Source: Aliivibrio fischeri
Lineage (GTDB): Bacteria; Pseudomonadota; Gammaproteobacteria; Enterobacterales; Vibrionaceae
Direction: 5' to 3'
NCBI RefSeq assembly: GCF_009727955.1
Contig: NZ_WOBR01000007.1
Coordinates: forward strand, 124,001-188,000
Length of the DNA stretch: 64,000 bases
This document shows positions 9,483 through 16,542 of this stretch, one piece after another (position 1 is the stretch's first letter; every line of letters begins with the position of its first letter). Both the position numbers and the translations under genes were made by a program. The notes under the pieces are model-generated. The model searched no databases and had not been told where the DNA came from. It saw only the letters and a list, made by a program, of their open reading frames with translations.

Positions 9483-9498
9483 AGTTTATAATTAAACT
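9483..9498. repeat. Hairpin in tRNA spacer
   Basis: Inverted repeat AGTTTA/TAAACT with a four-base loop in the 75-bp spacer between tRNA-Phe and tRNA-Thr. No T-tract follows. One of four hairpins in the longer spacers of this array. Confidence 0.5.
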
Positions 9499-9530
9499 CT
9501 AAATCACGAATAGTCAAAAGAATTTAGTGT

Positions 9531-9606
<76 letters not shown>

Positions 9607-9613
9607 TTCTTTT

Positions 9614-9689
9614 GCCTCGATAGCTCAGTCGGTAGAGCAGAGGATTGAAAATCCTCGTGTCGGTGGTTCGATTCCGCCTCGAGGCACCA
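9614..9689 (+). tRNA. tRNA-Phe (GAA), acceptor variant 2
   Basis: 76 nt with CCA and anticodon GAA. Acceptor GCCTCGA/TCGAGGC, compensated relative to the first Phe gene; body identical. Repeated at 10154. Confidence 0.97.
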
Positions 9690-9695
9690 TACAAT

Positions 9696-9771
9696 TCCCT
9701 TTTAGTTCAGTTGGTAGAACGGCGGACTGTTAATCCGTATGTCGCTGGTTCAAGTCCAGCAAAGGGAGCCA
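9696..9771 (+). tRNA. tRNA-Asn (GUU)
   Basis: 76 nt with CCA. Acceptor TCCCTTT pairs with AAAGGGA; anticodon GUU. This copy has T at 9712 in the D-loop where the two other Asn copies have C. Confidence 0.97.
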
Positions 9772-9777
9772 AACAAT

Positions 9778-9800
9778 TTAATCTTTCACCTAAAGATTAA
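9778..9800. repeat. Hairpin in tRNA spacer
   Basis: Perfect nine-base-pair inverted repeat TTAATCTTT/AAAGATTAA with a five-base loop between tRNA-Asn and tRNA-Thr. It is followed by TAAAAAAC, not a T-tract, so not a normal terminator. Confidence 0.6.
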
Positions 9801-9812
9801 TAAAAAACACGT

Positions 9813-9888
<76 letters not shown>

Positions 9889-9910
9889 TTTCTTCCTTTA
9901 AAAGAAGAAA
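9889..9910. repeat. Hairpin in tRNA spacer
   Basis: Seven-base-pair inverted repeat TTTCTTC/GAAGAAA, eight-base loop, starting directly after the CCA of tRNA-Thr. Confidence 0.5.
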
Positions 9911-9921
9911 GTAAAATCTGT

Positions 9922-9997
9922 TCCCTTTTAGTTCAGTCGGTAGAACGGCGGACTGTTAATCCGTATGTCGCTGGTTCAAGTCCAGCAAAGGGAGCCA
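9922..9997 (+). tRNA. tRNA-Asn (GUU)
   Basis: 76 nt with CCA; anticodon GUU; identical to the copy at 10236. Confidence 0.97.
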
Positions 9998-10029
9998 CAT
10001 TTTAAAGCTTTGTTTATAACAAGGTTTTA

Positions 10030-10052
10030 GTTACTGAAGAAACATCAGTAAC
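10030..10052. repeat. Hairpin in tRNA spacer
   Basis: Eight-base-pair inverted repeat GTTACTGA/TCAGTAAC, seven-base loop, in the 73-bp spacer between tRNA-Asn and tRNA-Thr. No T-tract. Confidence 0.55.
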
Positions 10053-10070
10053 AGCATAAGAATATAGTGT

Positions 10071-10146
<76 letters not shown>

Positions 10147-10153
10147 TTCTTTT

Positions 10154-10229
10154 GCCTCGATAGCTCAGTCGGTAGAGCAGAGGATTGAAAATCCTCGTGT
10201 CGGTGGTTCGATTCCGCCTCGAGGCACCA
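10154..10229 (+). tRNA. tRNA-Phe (GAA), acceptor variant 2
   Basis: 76 nt with CCA; identical to the gene at 9614. Confidence 0.97.
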
Positions 10230-10235
10230 TACAAT

Positions 10236-10311
10236 TCCCTTTTAGTTCAGTCGGTAGAACGGCGGACTGTTAATCCGTATGTCGCTGGTTCAAGTCCAGC
10301 AAAGGGAGCCA
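10236..10311 (+). tRNA. tRNA-Asn (GUU)
   Basis: 76 nt with CCA; last gene of the array, followed after 4 bp by the array terminator. Confidence 0.97.
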
Positions 10312-10315
10312 TATT

Positions 10316-10347
10316 AAAAAGCCTCATCATCTGATGAGGCTTTTTTT
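10316..10347 (+). terminator. Terminator of the tRNA array
   Basis: Nine-base-pair stem GCCTCATCA/TGATGAGGC (10321-10329 with 10332-10340) flanked by AAAAA and a run of seven T. A strong intrinsic terminator. Confidence 0.95.
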
Positions 10348-10421
10348 ATGCTTGTCATTTCTTAATCTCAGCACTACCATACCCCACTCCTTTGTATTAT
10401 GTATATCGTTAAGGCTACATC

Positions 10422-10808
10422 ATGACAGACGTACCATCAGGTAAACCAGGGAACACTGGGATCAAACGCATTATTAAAGCAACTGGATTCTCAATCCAAG
10501 GATTAAAAGCCGCATTCAAACATGAAGCAGCCGTTCGCCAAGAATTTGCCATGTTAGTTATTGCAACGCCTATTGCTTTACTGCTGGATGTCACTGTCGT
10601 TGAAAAAATCTTATTAGTTGGTGTGTTTGTTCTGATCTTTATGATTGAGCTTTTAAACTCAGCTATAGAAGCGGTAGTTGACCGTATAGGGCCAGAACAC
10701 CACGAATTAAGTGGAAGAGCTAAAGATATTGGTTCTGCGGCTGTATTCGTCGCTCTGTGCTTTGCAGGCTTTACTTGGTTAATGATTTTAGGAAGTCATT
10801 ATCTTTAA
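10422..10808 (+). CDS. dgkA: Diacylglycerol kinase
   Basis: Phosphorylates diacylglycerol to phosphatidic acid in the inner membrane, recycling lipid by-products of envelope sugar synthesis. The 128-residue protein has three hydrophobic segments and the family signature MIELLNSAIEAVVDRIG followed by HELSGRAKDIGSAAV, with the conserved Glu and Asn. Length is close to the E. coli enzyme. A Lys-rich N-terminus precedes the first helix. It stands alone between the tRNA array and a small DUF2999 gene; the sequence immediately after its stop codon resembles the end of a repeat element found at 19.5 kb. Confidence 0.96.
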   Translation: MTDVPSGKPGNTGIKRIIKATGFSIQGLKAAFKHEAAVRQEFAMLVIATPIALLLDVTVVEKILLVGVFVLIFMIELLNSAIEAVVDRIGPEHHELSGRAKDIGSAAVFVALCFAGFTWLMILGSHYL

Positions 10809-10830
10809 TACCAATTCCAATAATTATTAA
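10809..10830. repeat. Isolated repeat-end sequence after dgkA
   Basis: TACCAATTCCAATAATTA begins directly after the dgkA TAA. It closely matches the inverted ends of the element at 19471-19699 (TACCAATTCCATTAATTA when read from its right end). No partner end was seen nearby, so this is probably a remnant or solo end. Confidence 0.5.
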
Positions 10831-10841
10831 GGCATATTTAA

Positions 10842-11099
10842 ATGAATCCAATTATTCAAACATTAAAAGAACATAATGTAAGTGATGAACAAATCGCAGA
10901 AGTGTTCCAAACACTAACACAGAATCCATTCGCAGCAATGGCAACCATCCAATCTCTTGGTATTCCACAAGAGAAGCTACAACCATTGATGATATTAGTG
11001 ATGAGTAATCCAGCTTTAATTAAAGAAGCCGTTGAAGAGCTAGGTTTGGATTTTTCTAAAGTTGAAGAAGCAAAAGCAAAACTTGACGAAAATCAGTAA
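10842..11099 (+). CDS. DUF2999 family small protein
   Basis: An 85-residue acidic, probably helical cytoplasmic protein (MNPIIQTLKEHNVSDEQI..., with repeated alpha-helical turns and a C-terminal LDFSKVEEAKAKL). It resembles the DUF2999 family, known from vibrios and relatives, with no assigned function. The match is from pattern memory. No strong ribosome site is present before ATG 10842 (upstream is AAGGCATATTTAA, AAGG at about 9 bp spacing). A good terminator follows at 11122, and no signal or membrane segment is visible. Confidence 0.7.
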   Translation: MNPIIQTLKEHNVSDEQIAEVFQTLTQNPFAAMATIQSLGIPQEKLQPLMILVMSNPALIKEAVEELGLDFSKVEEAKAKLDENQ

Positions 11100-11121
11100 C
11101 GCTTTTGACTAGTGATACTAG

Positions 11122-11147
11122 AGCCCTGACTTCGGTTGGGGCTTTTT
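11122..11147 (+). terminator. Terminator after the DUF2999 gene
   Basis: AGCCC-type stem (11122-11130 with 11135-11143, two wobble pairs) closed by a stable C(TTCG)G tetraloop, then five T. Confidence 0.85.
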
Positions 11148-11187
11148 ATTATGAATAGGATAATTAAATTTCTATTCTCCAGATACA

Positions 11188-11217
11188 ACAAAGCCCCGAT
11201 TTTCATCGAGGCTTTGT
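11188..11217 (-). terminator. Terminator of the minus-strand tRNA-Leu
   Basis: Long stem ACAAAGCCCCGAT/ATCGAGGCTTTGT with one wobble (11188-11200 with 11205-11217), ten bases beyond the tRNA 3' end. The T-tract on the minus strand is short (TTTGTTGT). Confidence 0.7.
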
Positions 11218-11227
11218 CATTTAAATA

Positions 11228-11312
11228 TGGTACCGGTAGGCGGACTTGAACCGCCACGCCCGAAGGCAACGGATTTTGAATCCGTCGTGTATACCAATTT
11301 CACCATACCGGC
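11228..11312 (-). tRNA. tRNA-Leu (CAA)
   Basis: An 85-nt class II tRNA on the minus strand. It has encoded CCA (11228-11230), anticodon CAA in the loop TTCAAAA, a long variable arm, and the T-loop GGTTCAAGTCC. Acceptor GCCGGTA pairs with TACCGGT with G-U at the first pair. Confidence 0.95.
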
Positions 11313-11491
11313 TTTATCAGCATTGCTGCTTGATGTGATTGATTATACTCAGAGATGATCTTGGCGCAAGCTCTTTATTACTCTTAGTTTTTTGTTTGCT
11401 GAAATAAGCAGCACTTATTTACAATCTGATTTTCATTTTTTCCCTCACAGTCGTTATACTGCTGTCAGTTTTTTAATTTATGGAAGAAAAA

Positions 11492-11956
11492 ATGAACACT
11501 CAAAAACAAGCTGGCTTTATGCGCCGCATGGGAGCATGGTTTTACGATACCTTAATCATTAGTGCTGTGATGATGTTAACTGGTGGCGCTATCGTAGCAA
11601 CACTTGAAATGCTTTATGGCGCAGGCATTATTAGTTACGGTGAATTTCCTGATGTGAGTTCTTATCTCAATCACGATCCACTATGGCGTAACCTTTACCC
11701 TGTTACTCTTGTTTCTGTTTTCGTTGGCTTCTTTGCTTACTTTTGGTGTAAAGGCCAAACTCTTGGGATGCGAGCATGGAAACTACAAGTACAACAACTT
11801 GATGGCTCCCCTATCACACTAACCCAAGCTATTATCCGTATGTCTACATCAGCCTTTGGTTTAGGCAACTTATTAGTATTTATCTCTCACGATAACTCCG
11901 CCTTCCAAGATACATGGGCAAAAACACGCGTTGTTGTTTTAGATAAAGCGATTTAG
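11492..11956 (+). CDS. RDD family membrane protein
   Basis: A 154-residue inner-membrane protein of the RDD family. The N-terminal RRMGAWFYDTLI (Arg and Asp of the first transmembrane segment) and QTLGMRAWKLQV are the family's hallmarks, followed by a last helix and FQDTWAKTRVV, which resembles the conserved C-terminal RDD region. Functions vary, with some members acting as ion or proton antiporters; nothing here decides. ATG 11492 is chosen over ATG 11480 because GGAAG lies at proper spacing only for the former. Two or three hydrophobic helices are visible. It ends before a bidirectional terminator shared with lptG. Confidence 0.85.
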   Translation: MNTQKQAGFMRRMGAWFYDTLIISAVMMLTGGAIVATLEMLYGAGIISYGEFPDVSSYLNHDPLWRNLYPVTLVSVFVGFFAYFWCKGQTLGMRAWKLQVQQLDGSPITLTQAIIRMSTSAFGLGNLLVFISHDNSAFQDTWAKTRVVVLDKAI

Positions 11957-11981
11957 TACTAAGTACCAAAATTAAATACAA

Positions 11982-12016
11982 AAAAAGGAGATACATTTTT
12001 AATGCATCTCCTTTTT
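11982..12016. terminator. Bidirectional terminator between RDD gene and lptG
   Basis: Stem AAAAAGGAGAT/ATCTCCTTTTT with an inner ATT pairing, T-rich on both strands, between convergent genes. Confidence 0.85.
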
Positions 12017-12029
12017 ATTTAAGTAAATA

Positions 12030-13106
12030 TTATAATTTTCTATTTAACAAACCGACAGTCACGGCTAAAAAGACCAAACTTGGCCCTAGTGCACCGAATA
12101 TGGGGTGTATGTTATACACCAAGGTCATTGGTCCAAATACTTCATTAGAAATATAAAACGTAAAGCCTGCAATCACACCAGATAAAATACGAGCCCCCAT
12201 GGTCACGCTTCGTAATGGACCGAATACGAATGAAAGAGCAAGTAGCATCATTACCGCTACCGAAATTGGCTGCAATGCTTTACGCCAAAAAGCCAATTCA
12301 TAACGTGACGCATCCAACTCTGAATCTTTTAAGTAATTTACGTAATCATAAAGCCCTGTTAATGACTGTTCTTCTGGTTTTACCGTTACTACCGCTAATT
12401 TATCTGGCGTTAAGGTTGTAGACCAATCTAAAGAATCGACTTTCTTTTCACTGATCACAGCCTTGTTTTTCATTTGAGTAATCGATACATCATTCATTTT
12501 CCAGTCATCTTGAGCAGCCTGATACGTTGCTGTACGTGCAAAAATAACGTTATTTAGCTCTTGATTATCATCAAATTGCCAAACCGTTACGCCATACAGT
12601 TTTTCTTTATTTTCTACTCGAGCTAAATAAATGAAATCATCAGCATCTTTTGCCCACACGCCAGCTCTGACTGCTGCGATATTACCGCCTGAAACTTCAA
12701 AAGTACGTAAATCACGAGCCATTTTCTGCGCTTGAGGCGCACCCCATTGTCCTAATGCCATTACCATTAGCATTAATGGGATTGCCGTTTTTAACACTGA
12801 AACACCGATGCTTAACTTTGAATAACCCGCCGCTTGCATAACGACCAATTCAGAACTAGCCGCAAGCATACCCAAACCGATTAAAGCCCCAAGTAGTGCC
12901 GCCATTGGGAAAAACATCTCAATATCACGAGGCATACTTAAAATTACAAAATACAGAGCATCAAGTAGATCGTAAGTTCCTCGCCCTACTTTTCGTAATT
13001 GCTCTACGTATTTAATGATCGAAGATAAACCAACTAACGTCACCAAACATAGAGCTGAGGTGGCAATAATCGTACGGCCAATATACCAATCTAAAATCTT
13101 AAACAT
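12030..13106 (-). CDS. lptG: LPS export ABC transporter permease LptG
   Basis: With LptF it forms the inner-membrane permease that LptB2 drives to pull LPS out of the membrane toward LptC and LptA. The 358-residue protein has the YjgP/YjgQ pattern: helices at the N-terminus (starting MFKILDWYIGRTI), a large periplasmic beta-jellyroll in the middle (about residues 130-260), and three C-terminal helices. The ALYFVILSMPRDIEMFFPMAALLGAL segment is typical. Its start overlaps the end of lptF by 8 bp, so the two are coupled. Length equals E. coli LptG closely. Confidence 0.95.
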   Translation of the reverse strand: MFKILDWYIGRTIIATSALCLVTLVGLSSIIKYVEQLRKVGRGTYDLLDALYFVILSMPRDIEMFFPMAALLGALIGLGMLAASSELVVMQAAGYSKLSIGVSVLKTAIPLMLMVMALGQWGAPQAQKMARDLRTFEVSGGNIAAVRAGVWAKDADDFIYLARVENKEKLYGVTVWQFDDNQELNNVIFARTATYQAAQDDWKMNDVSITQMKNKAVISEKKVDSLDWSTTLTPDKLAVVTVKPEEQSLTGLYDYVNYLKDSELDASRYELAFWRKALQPISVAVMMLLALSFVFGPLRSVTMGARILSGVIAGFTFYISNEVFGPMTLVYNIHPIFGALGPSLVFLAVTVGLLNRKL

Positions 13107-14211
13107 TCTTTGGTTTTCTCCGCATTTTATCTTTTATTTGTCTAACAAAAACACTGTCCATGGAGTTAAGAATAATACCAACTAACAACAATGTTGCATT
13201 AATTGCCCATAAACCAATCGAAGGGGCAAGGCCACCATCTTCTATCGCTGATTTACCCGCACTTAATGATAAGAAGTAAGCTAAGTAAAGCAAAACTGCT
13301 GGCCCAAGTTTAGCAAAACGTCCCTGACGAGGGTTTACGGCAGACAGAGGCACAACCACCATTGTCAGTAATGGAATACAAATAATTAGAGAGATACGCC
13401 ATTGCAATTCTGCTTTCGCTTCTAATTCTGGACGCTTCATTAAATCAAGCGTTGGAATAGCATCCCAATCACGACGTTTTTCTTTTACTTCTTTTTGCCC
13501 TATCAGTACTTCATAAGACTTAAAATTACTTTCTAAGTAATCTAGACGAGTTGGGATACCCTCATAACGAGTTCCATCCTGAAGCTCTAACACCTGACGG
13601 CCATCTTTAAGCTCTTTCACAACCCCTTTATCAGCAACTAATACACTTGGGCGTAAAGAATCATGCGGAACGGGTTGGGCTAAAAAGATATGGCGCAGCT
13701 CTTTACCATTTTTATTGCTAATATCATCAATAAATACGACGGCTTTTCCATCTGGAGAGCGTTGAAACTGTCCTTTTTGCAACAAGTCTACACCAGCATC
13801 GGATTCGACAGTTTCCATTAACTGCGTGGTTTTTTCTTGGCTCCAAGGAGATAACCAAAGTGAGTTAAAAGTAGCAGCAGCGCCTGTAATTAACGCAAGG
13901 TATAACGCAGCACGAATAAGAATCGAATTTCCCATACCCGTTGCGTTCATTACGGTGATTTCACTCTCCGCATAAAGGCGACCAAACGTCAGTAAGATAC
14001 CGATAAATATACTAAGCGGCAGCATTAATAGTCCCATCGCAGGCATATTCAGTCCCACAAGGGAAAGAATCAAACCACCAGGAATATCCCCATCCGATGC
14101 GTCAGCTAACACACTAATAAATTTTTGACTCATGAAGATCAAAAAAAGTACAAAAAAGATCGCAAATTGACTCTTTAATGTCTCCTTGATCAAATATCTA
14201 ATAATAATCAC
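13099..14211 (-). CDS. lptF: LPS export ABC transporter permease LptF
   Basis: Partner of LptG in the LptB2FG exporter. The 370-residue protein begins MIIIRYLIKETLKSQFAIFF and has the same helices-jellyroll-helices layout. Conserved stretches are LPLSIFIGILLTFGRLYAESEITVMNATGMG near residue 65-95 and MVVVPLSAVNPRQGRFAKLGPAVLLYL near the C-terminus. It diverges from pepA across 189 bp, the same arrangement as in E. coli, where the region holds both promoters. Two CTAA-N3-TTAG palindromes are seen in that gap. Confidence 0.95.
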   Translation of the reverse strand: MIIIRYLIKETLKSQFAIFFVLFLIFMSQKFISVLADASDGDIPGGLILSLVGLNMPAMGLLMLPLSIFIGILLTFGRLYAESEITVMNATGMGNSILIRAALYLALITGAAATFNSLWLSPWSQEKTTQLMETVESDAGVDLLQKGQFQRSPDGKAVVFIDDISNKNGKELRHIFLAQPVPHDSLRPSVLVADKGVVKELKDGRQVLELQDGTRYEGIPTRLDYLESNFKSYEVLIGQKEVKEKRRDWDAIPTLDLMKRPELEAKAELQWRISLIICIPLLTMVVVPLSAVNPRQGRFAKLGPAVLLYLAYFLSLSAGKSAIEDGGLAPSIGLWAINATLLLVGIILNSMDSVFVRQIKDKMRRKPKNV

Positions 14212-14291
14212 GTCGAATCTACCTATAGAAAACTTGTATTTTTGCCAGAATCACTATAATTTCCGTGTTAACCATTTATTTTTTAATCTTT

Positions 14292-14306
14292 GGCTAAATG
14301 TTAGCC
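14292..14306. promoter_or_regulatory. Palindrome in the lptF/pepA divergent promoter region
   Basis: GGCTAA-ATG-TTAGCC, a perfect dyad. An 11-bp inverted partial copy (CTAACATTTAG) occurs at 14359-14369. This could be a regulator site; no known regulator is assigned. Confidence 0.35.
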
Positions 14307-14400
14307 TGTGAAATTAGTATACGAATATTACAGTATCTTGCTAGATTTTACCCATTATCTAACATTTAGTTCTATTTGTCTTTAGGATGTAGGAGTACGC

Positions 14401-15909
14401 ATGGAGTTCAGTGTAAAAAGTGGTAGTCCAGAGAAACAACGCAGCGCTTGTATCGTTGTTGGTGTCTTTGAACCACGTCGTTTATCTCCAATAGCTGAGC
14501 AGCTTGATAAAATCAGTGGCGGCTACATAAGTTCACTACTTCGTCGTGGTGATCTTGAAGGAAAGCCTGGCCAAATGTTGCTATTGCACCAAGTGCCAAA
14601 CATTCTTTCGGAGCGTGTTTTATTAGTTGGTTGTGGTAAAGAGCGTGAACTTGGTGAGCGTCAATATAAAGATATCATCAAAAAAACCATCAGCACACTA
14701 AATGAAACAGGCTCTATGGAAGCAGTATGTTTCCTTACAGAGCTTCACGTTAAAGGTCGCGATACGTACTGGAAAGTACGCCAAGCCGTTGAATCGACCA
14801 AAGACAGCTTATATACCTTTAATCAATTTAAGAGCAATAAGCCTGAGACTCGTCGTCCATTACGTAAGTTAGTCTTCAATGTTCCGACTCGCCGTGAACT
14901 TAACTTAGGTGAAAAAGCGATTGCTCATGGTTTATCTATTGCTTCTGGTGTTAAAGCATCGAAAGATTTAGGCAACATGCCACCAAACGTTGCAAACCCA
15001 GCTTATCTTGCTTCTCAAGCTCGTCGTCTTGCTGATGATTACGAAACCGTAACCACCAAGATCATTGGCGAAGAGGAAATGAAAAAGCTAGGCATGACTT
15101 CTTACTTAGCGGTTGGGCAGGGCTCTCACAACGAATCTATGATGTCTATCATGGAGTACAAAGGTCACCCTGACCCTGCTGCAAAACCAATCGTTTTAAT
15201 TGGTAAAGGCTTAACGTTTGATTCAGGCGGTATTTCAATTAAACCAAGCGAAGGCATGGATGAAATGAAATACGACATGTGTGGCGCAGCTTCAGTATTT
15301 GGTGCAATGAAAGCCCTAGCTAAACTGAACTTACCACTAAACGTTGTTGGTGTGCTTGCTGGCTGTGAAAATATGCCAAGCAGCAACTCATACCGTCCAG
15401 GTGATATTCTAACTACGATGTCAGGCCAAACGGTTGAAGTATTAAATACCGATGCTGAAGGTCGACTAGTACTTTGTGATGCGCTGACTTATGTTGAGCG
15501 TTATGAGCCAGAATGTGTGGTTGATGTTGCGACATTAACAGGTGCATGTGTTGTTGCACTTGGTCACCACATCAGTGGTTTGATTTCGAATCACAACCCG
15601 CTTGCTCATGAACTAATTAATGCGTCAGAACAATCGGGTGACCGTGCTTGGCGCTTACCAATGGCTGAAGAGTACAACGAACAACTAAGCAGTCCATTTG
15701 CAGATATGGGTAATATCGGTGGCAAAGCTGCTGGTACTATTACTGCTGGCTGTTTCCTTTCTCGTTTTGCTAAAAAGTACCACTGGGCTCATATTGACAG
15801 TGCAGGTACTGCTTGGGTCTCTGGTGCAAATAAAGGGTCAACAGGCCGACCAGTCTCATTGCTTGTCCAATTCTTACTGAATCGTTCAGGCCAAGAAAAC
15901 GAAGAATAA
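14401..15909 (+). CDS. pepA: Leucyl aminopeptidase PepA
   Basis: A cytosolic M17 metallo-aminopeptidase; in E. coli the same protein also binds DNA in XerCD site-specific recombination and carAB control. The 502-residue product has the metal-binding stretch [13 protein letters not shown], the conserved GAASVFGAM region and the M17 signature NTDAEGRL around residue 350, all intact. Length matches E. coli (503). A GTAGGAG ribosome site lies before ATG 14401. Followed by a terminator and then holC, as in many gamma-proteobacteria. Confidence 0.97.
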
Positions 15910-15930
15910 ATCAATTCGTTTTATGATATA

Positions 15931-15957
15931 AAGGGGCCTATATTGAGGCCCCTTTTT
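15931..15957 (+). terminator. Terminator after pepA
   Basis: Eight-base-pair stem AAGGGGCC/GGCCCCTT (15931-15938 with 15946-15953) and a T-tract, 20 bp after the stop. Confidence 0.9.
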
Positions 15958-15988
15958 AATACATACTATTTATCAACTAAGAGAGTTT

Positions 15989-16432
15989 ATGAGCCAAGCC
16001 CTGTTTTATGTTTTAGAACCCACATCTCCAGCAGCAACCACTGATGGTCAGCTAAAATTTGTGTGTCAGCTTGCTCACTATTATTACTCTCAAAATGCAC
16101 GAGTGTATGTATTAGCCCAAGATAAAGAACAAGCCTTGCTGATTGATGAAGCACTTTGGCAATATGATGTATCAGAATTTACGCCACACAATTTAGTTGG
16201 AGAGGGACCAAAATCAGGCTCTCCTATCGAAATTGGTTGGGGAACATTACGTTCATCAGGACGTCGTCATGTGTTAATTAATTTAGCTCAAGAGGTCGCA
16301 AGTTTTGCTGTTTCCTTTGCTCAAGTGGTAGACTTCGTACCTTGCGAAGAAAAAAGCAAACAACAAGCTCGAGAAAGGTATAAAATATACCGAAATGCAG
16401 GCCGAGCCATGCAAACCGAGATACTGAAATGA
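15989..16432 (+). CDS. holC: DNA polymerase III subunit chi
   Basis: Chi links the clamp loader to single-strand-binding protein during replication. The 147-residue protein starts MSQALFYVLEPTSPAATT and shows the chi-family pattern: the early alpha/beta strand with ACQLAHYYY-like helix (KFVCQLAHYYYSQNARVYVLAQDKEQA, positions 27-55), DEALWQYDVSEFTPHNL (about 59-75), then LINLAQE and the C-terminal RERYKIYRNAGR. Ribosome site is AGAG before ATG 15989. Its stop codon is immediately followed by a 74-nt near-palindrome that leads to valS. Confidence 0.93.
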   Translation: MSQALFYVLEPTSPAATTDGQLKFVCQLAHYYYSQNARVYVLAQDKEQALLIDEALWQYDVSEFTPHNLVGEGPKSGSPIEIGWGTLRSSGRRHVLINLAQEVASFAVSFAQVVDFVPCEEKSKQQARERYKIYRNAGRAMQTEILK

Positions 16433-16506
16433 TGCCAATCATCATAGCTAAATGACTCATATATTTATTCTTTTTAATAATGAGCCATTAATTATGATAT
16501 TTGGCA
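16433..16506. repeat. Near-palindrome between holC and valS
   Basis: The left arm from TGCCAA (16433) pairs with the right arm ending TTGGCA (16506). Paired blocks of 6, 6, 3, 2 and 5 bp are interrupted by small mismatched bubbles, around an AT-rich loop of roughly a dozen bases. It starts directly after the holC stop and ends 36 bp before the valS ATG. It may be a leader hairpin of valS or a small dispersed element. It has no T-tract right after the stem. Confidence 0.6.
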
Positions 16507-16542
16507 TTCCACTTTTTAATAGAGATATTCGTGACGAACACT

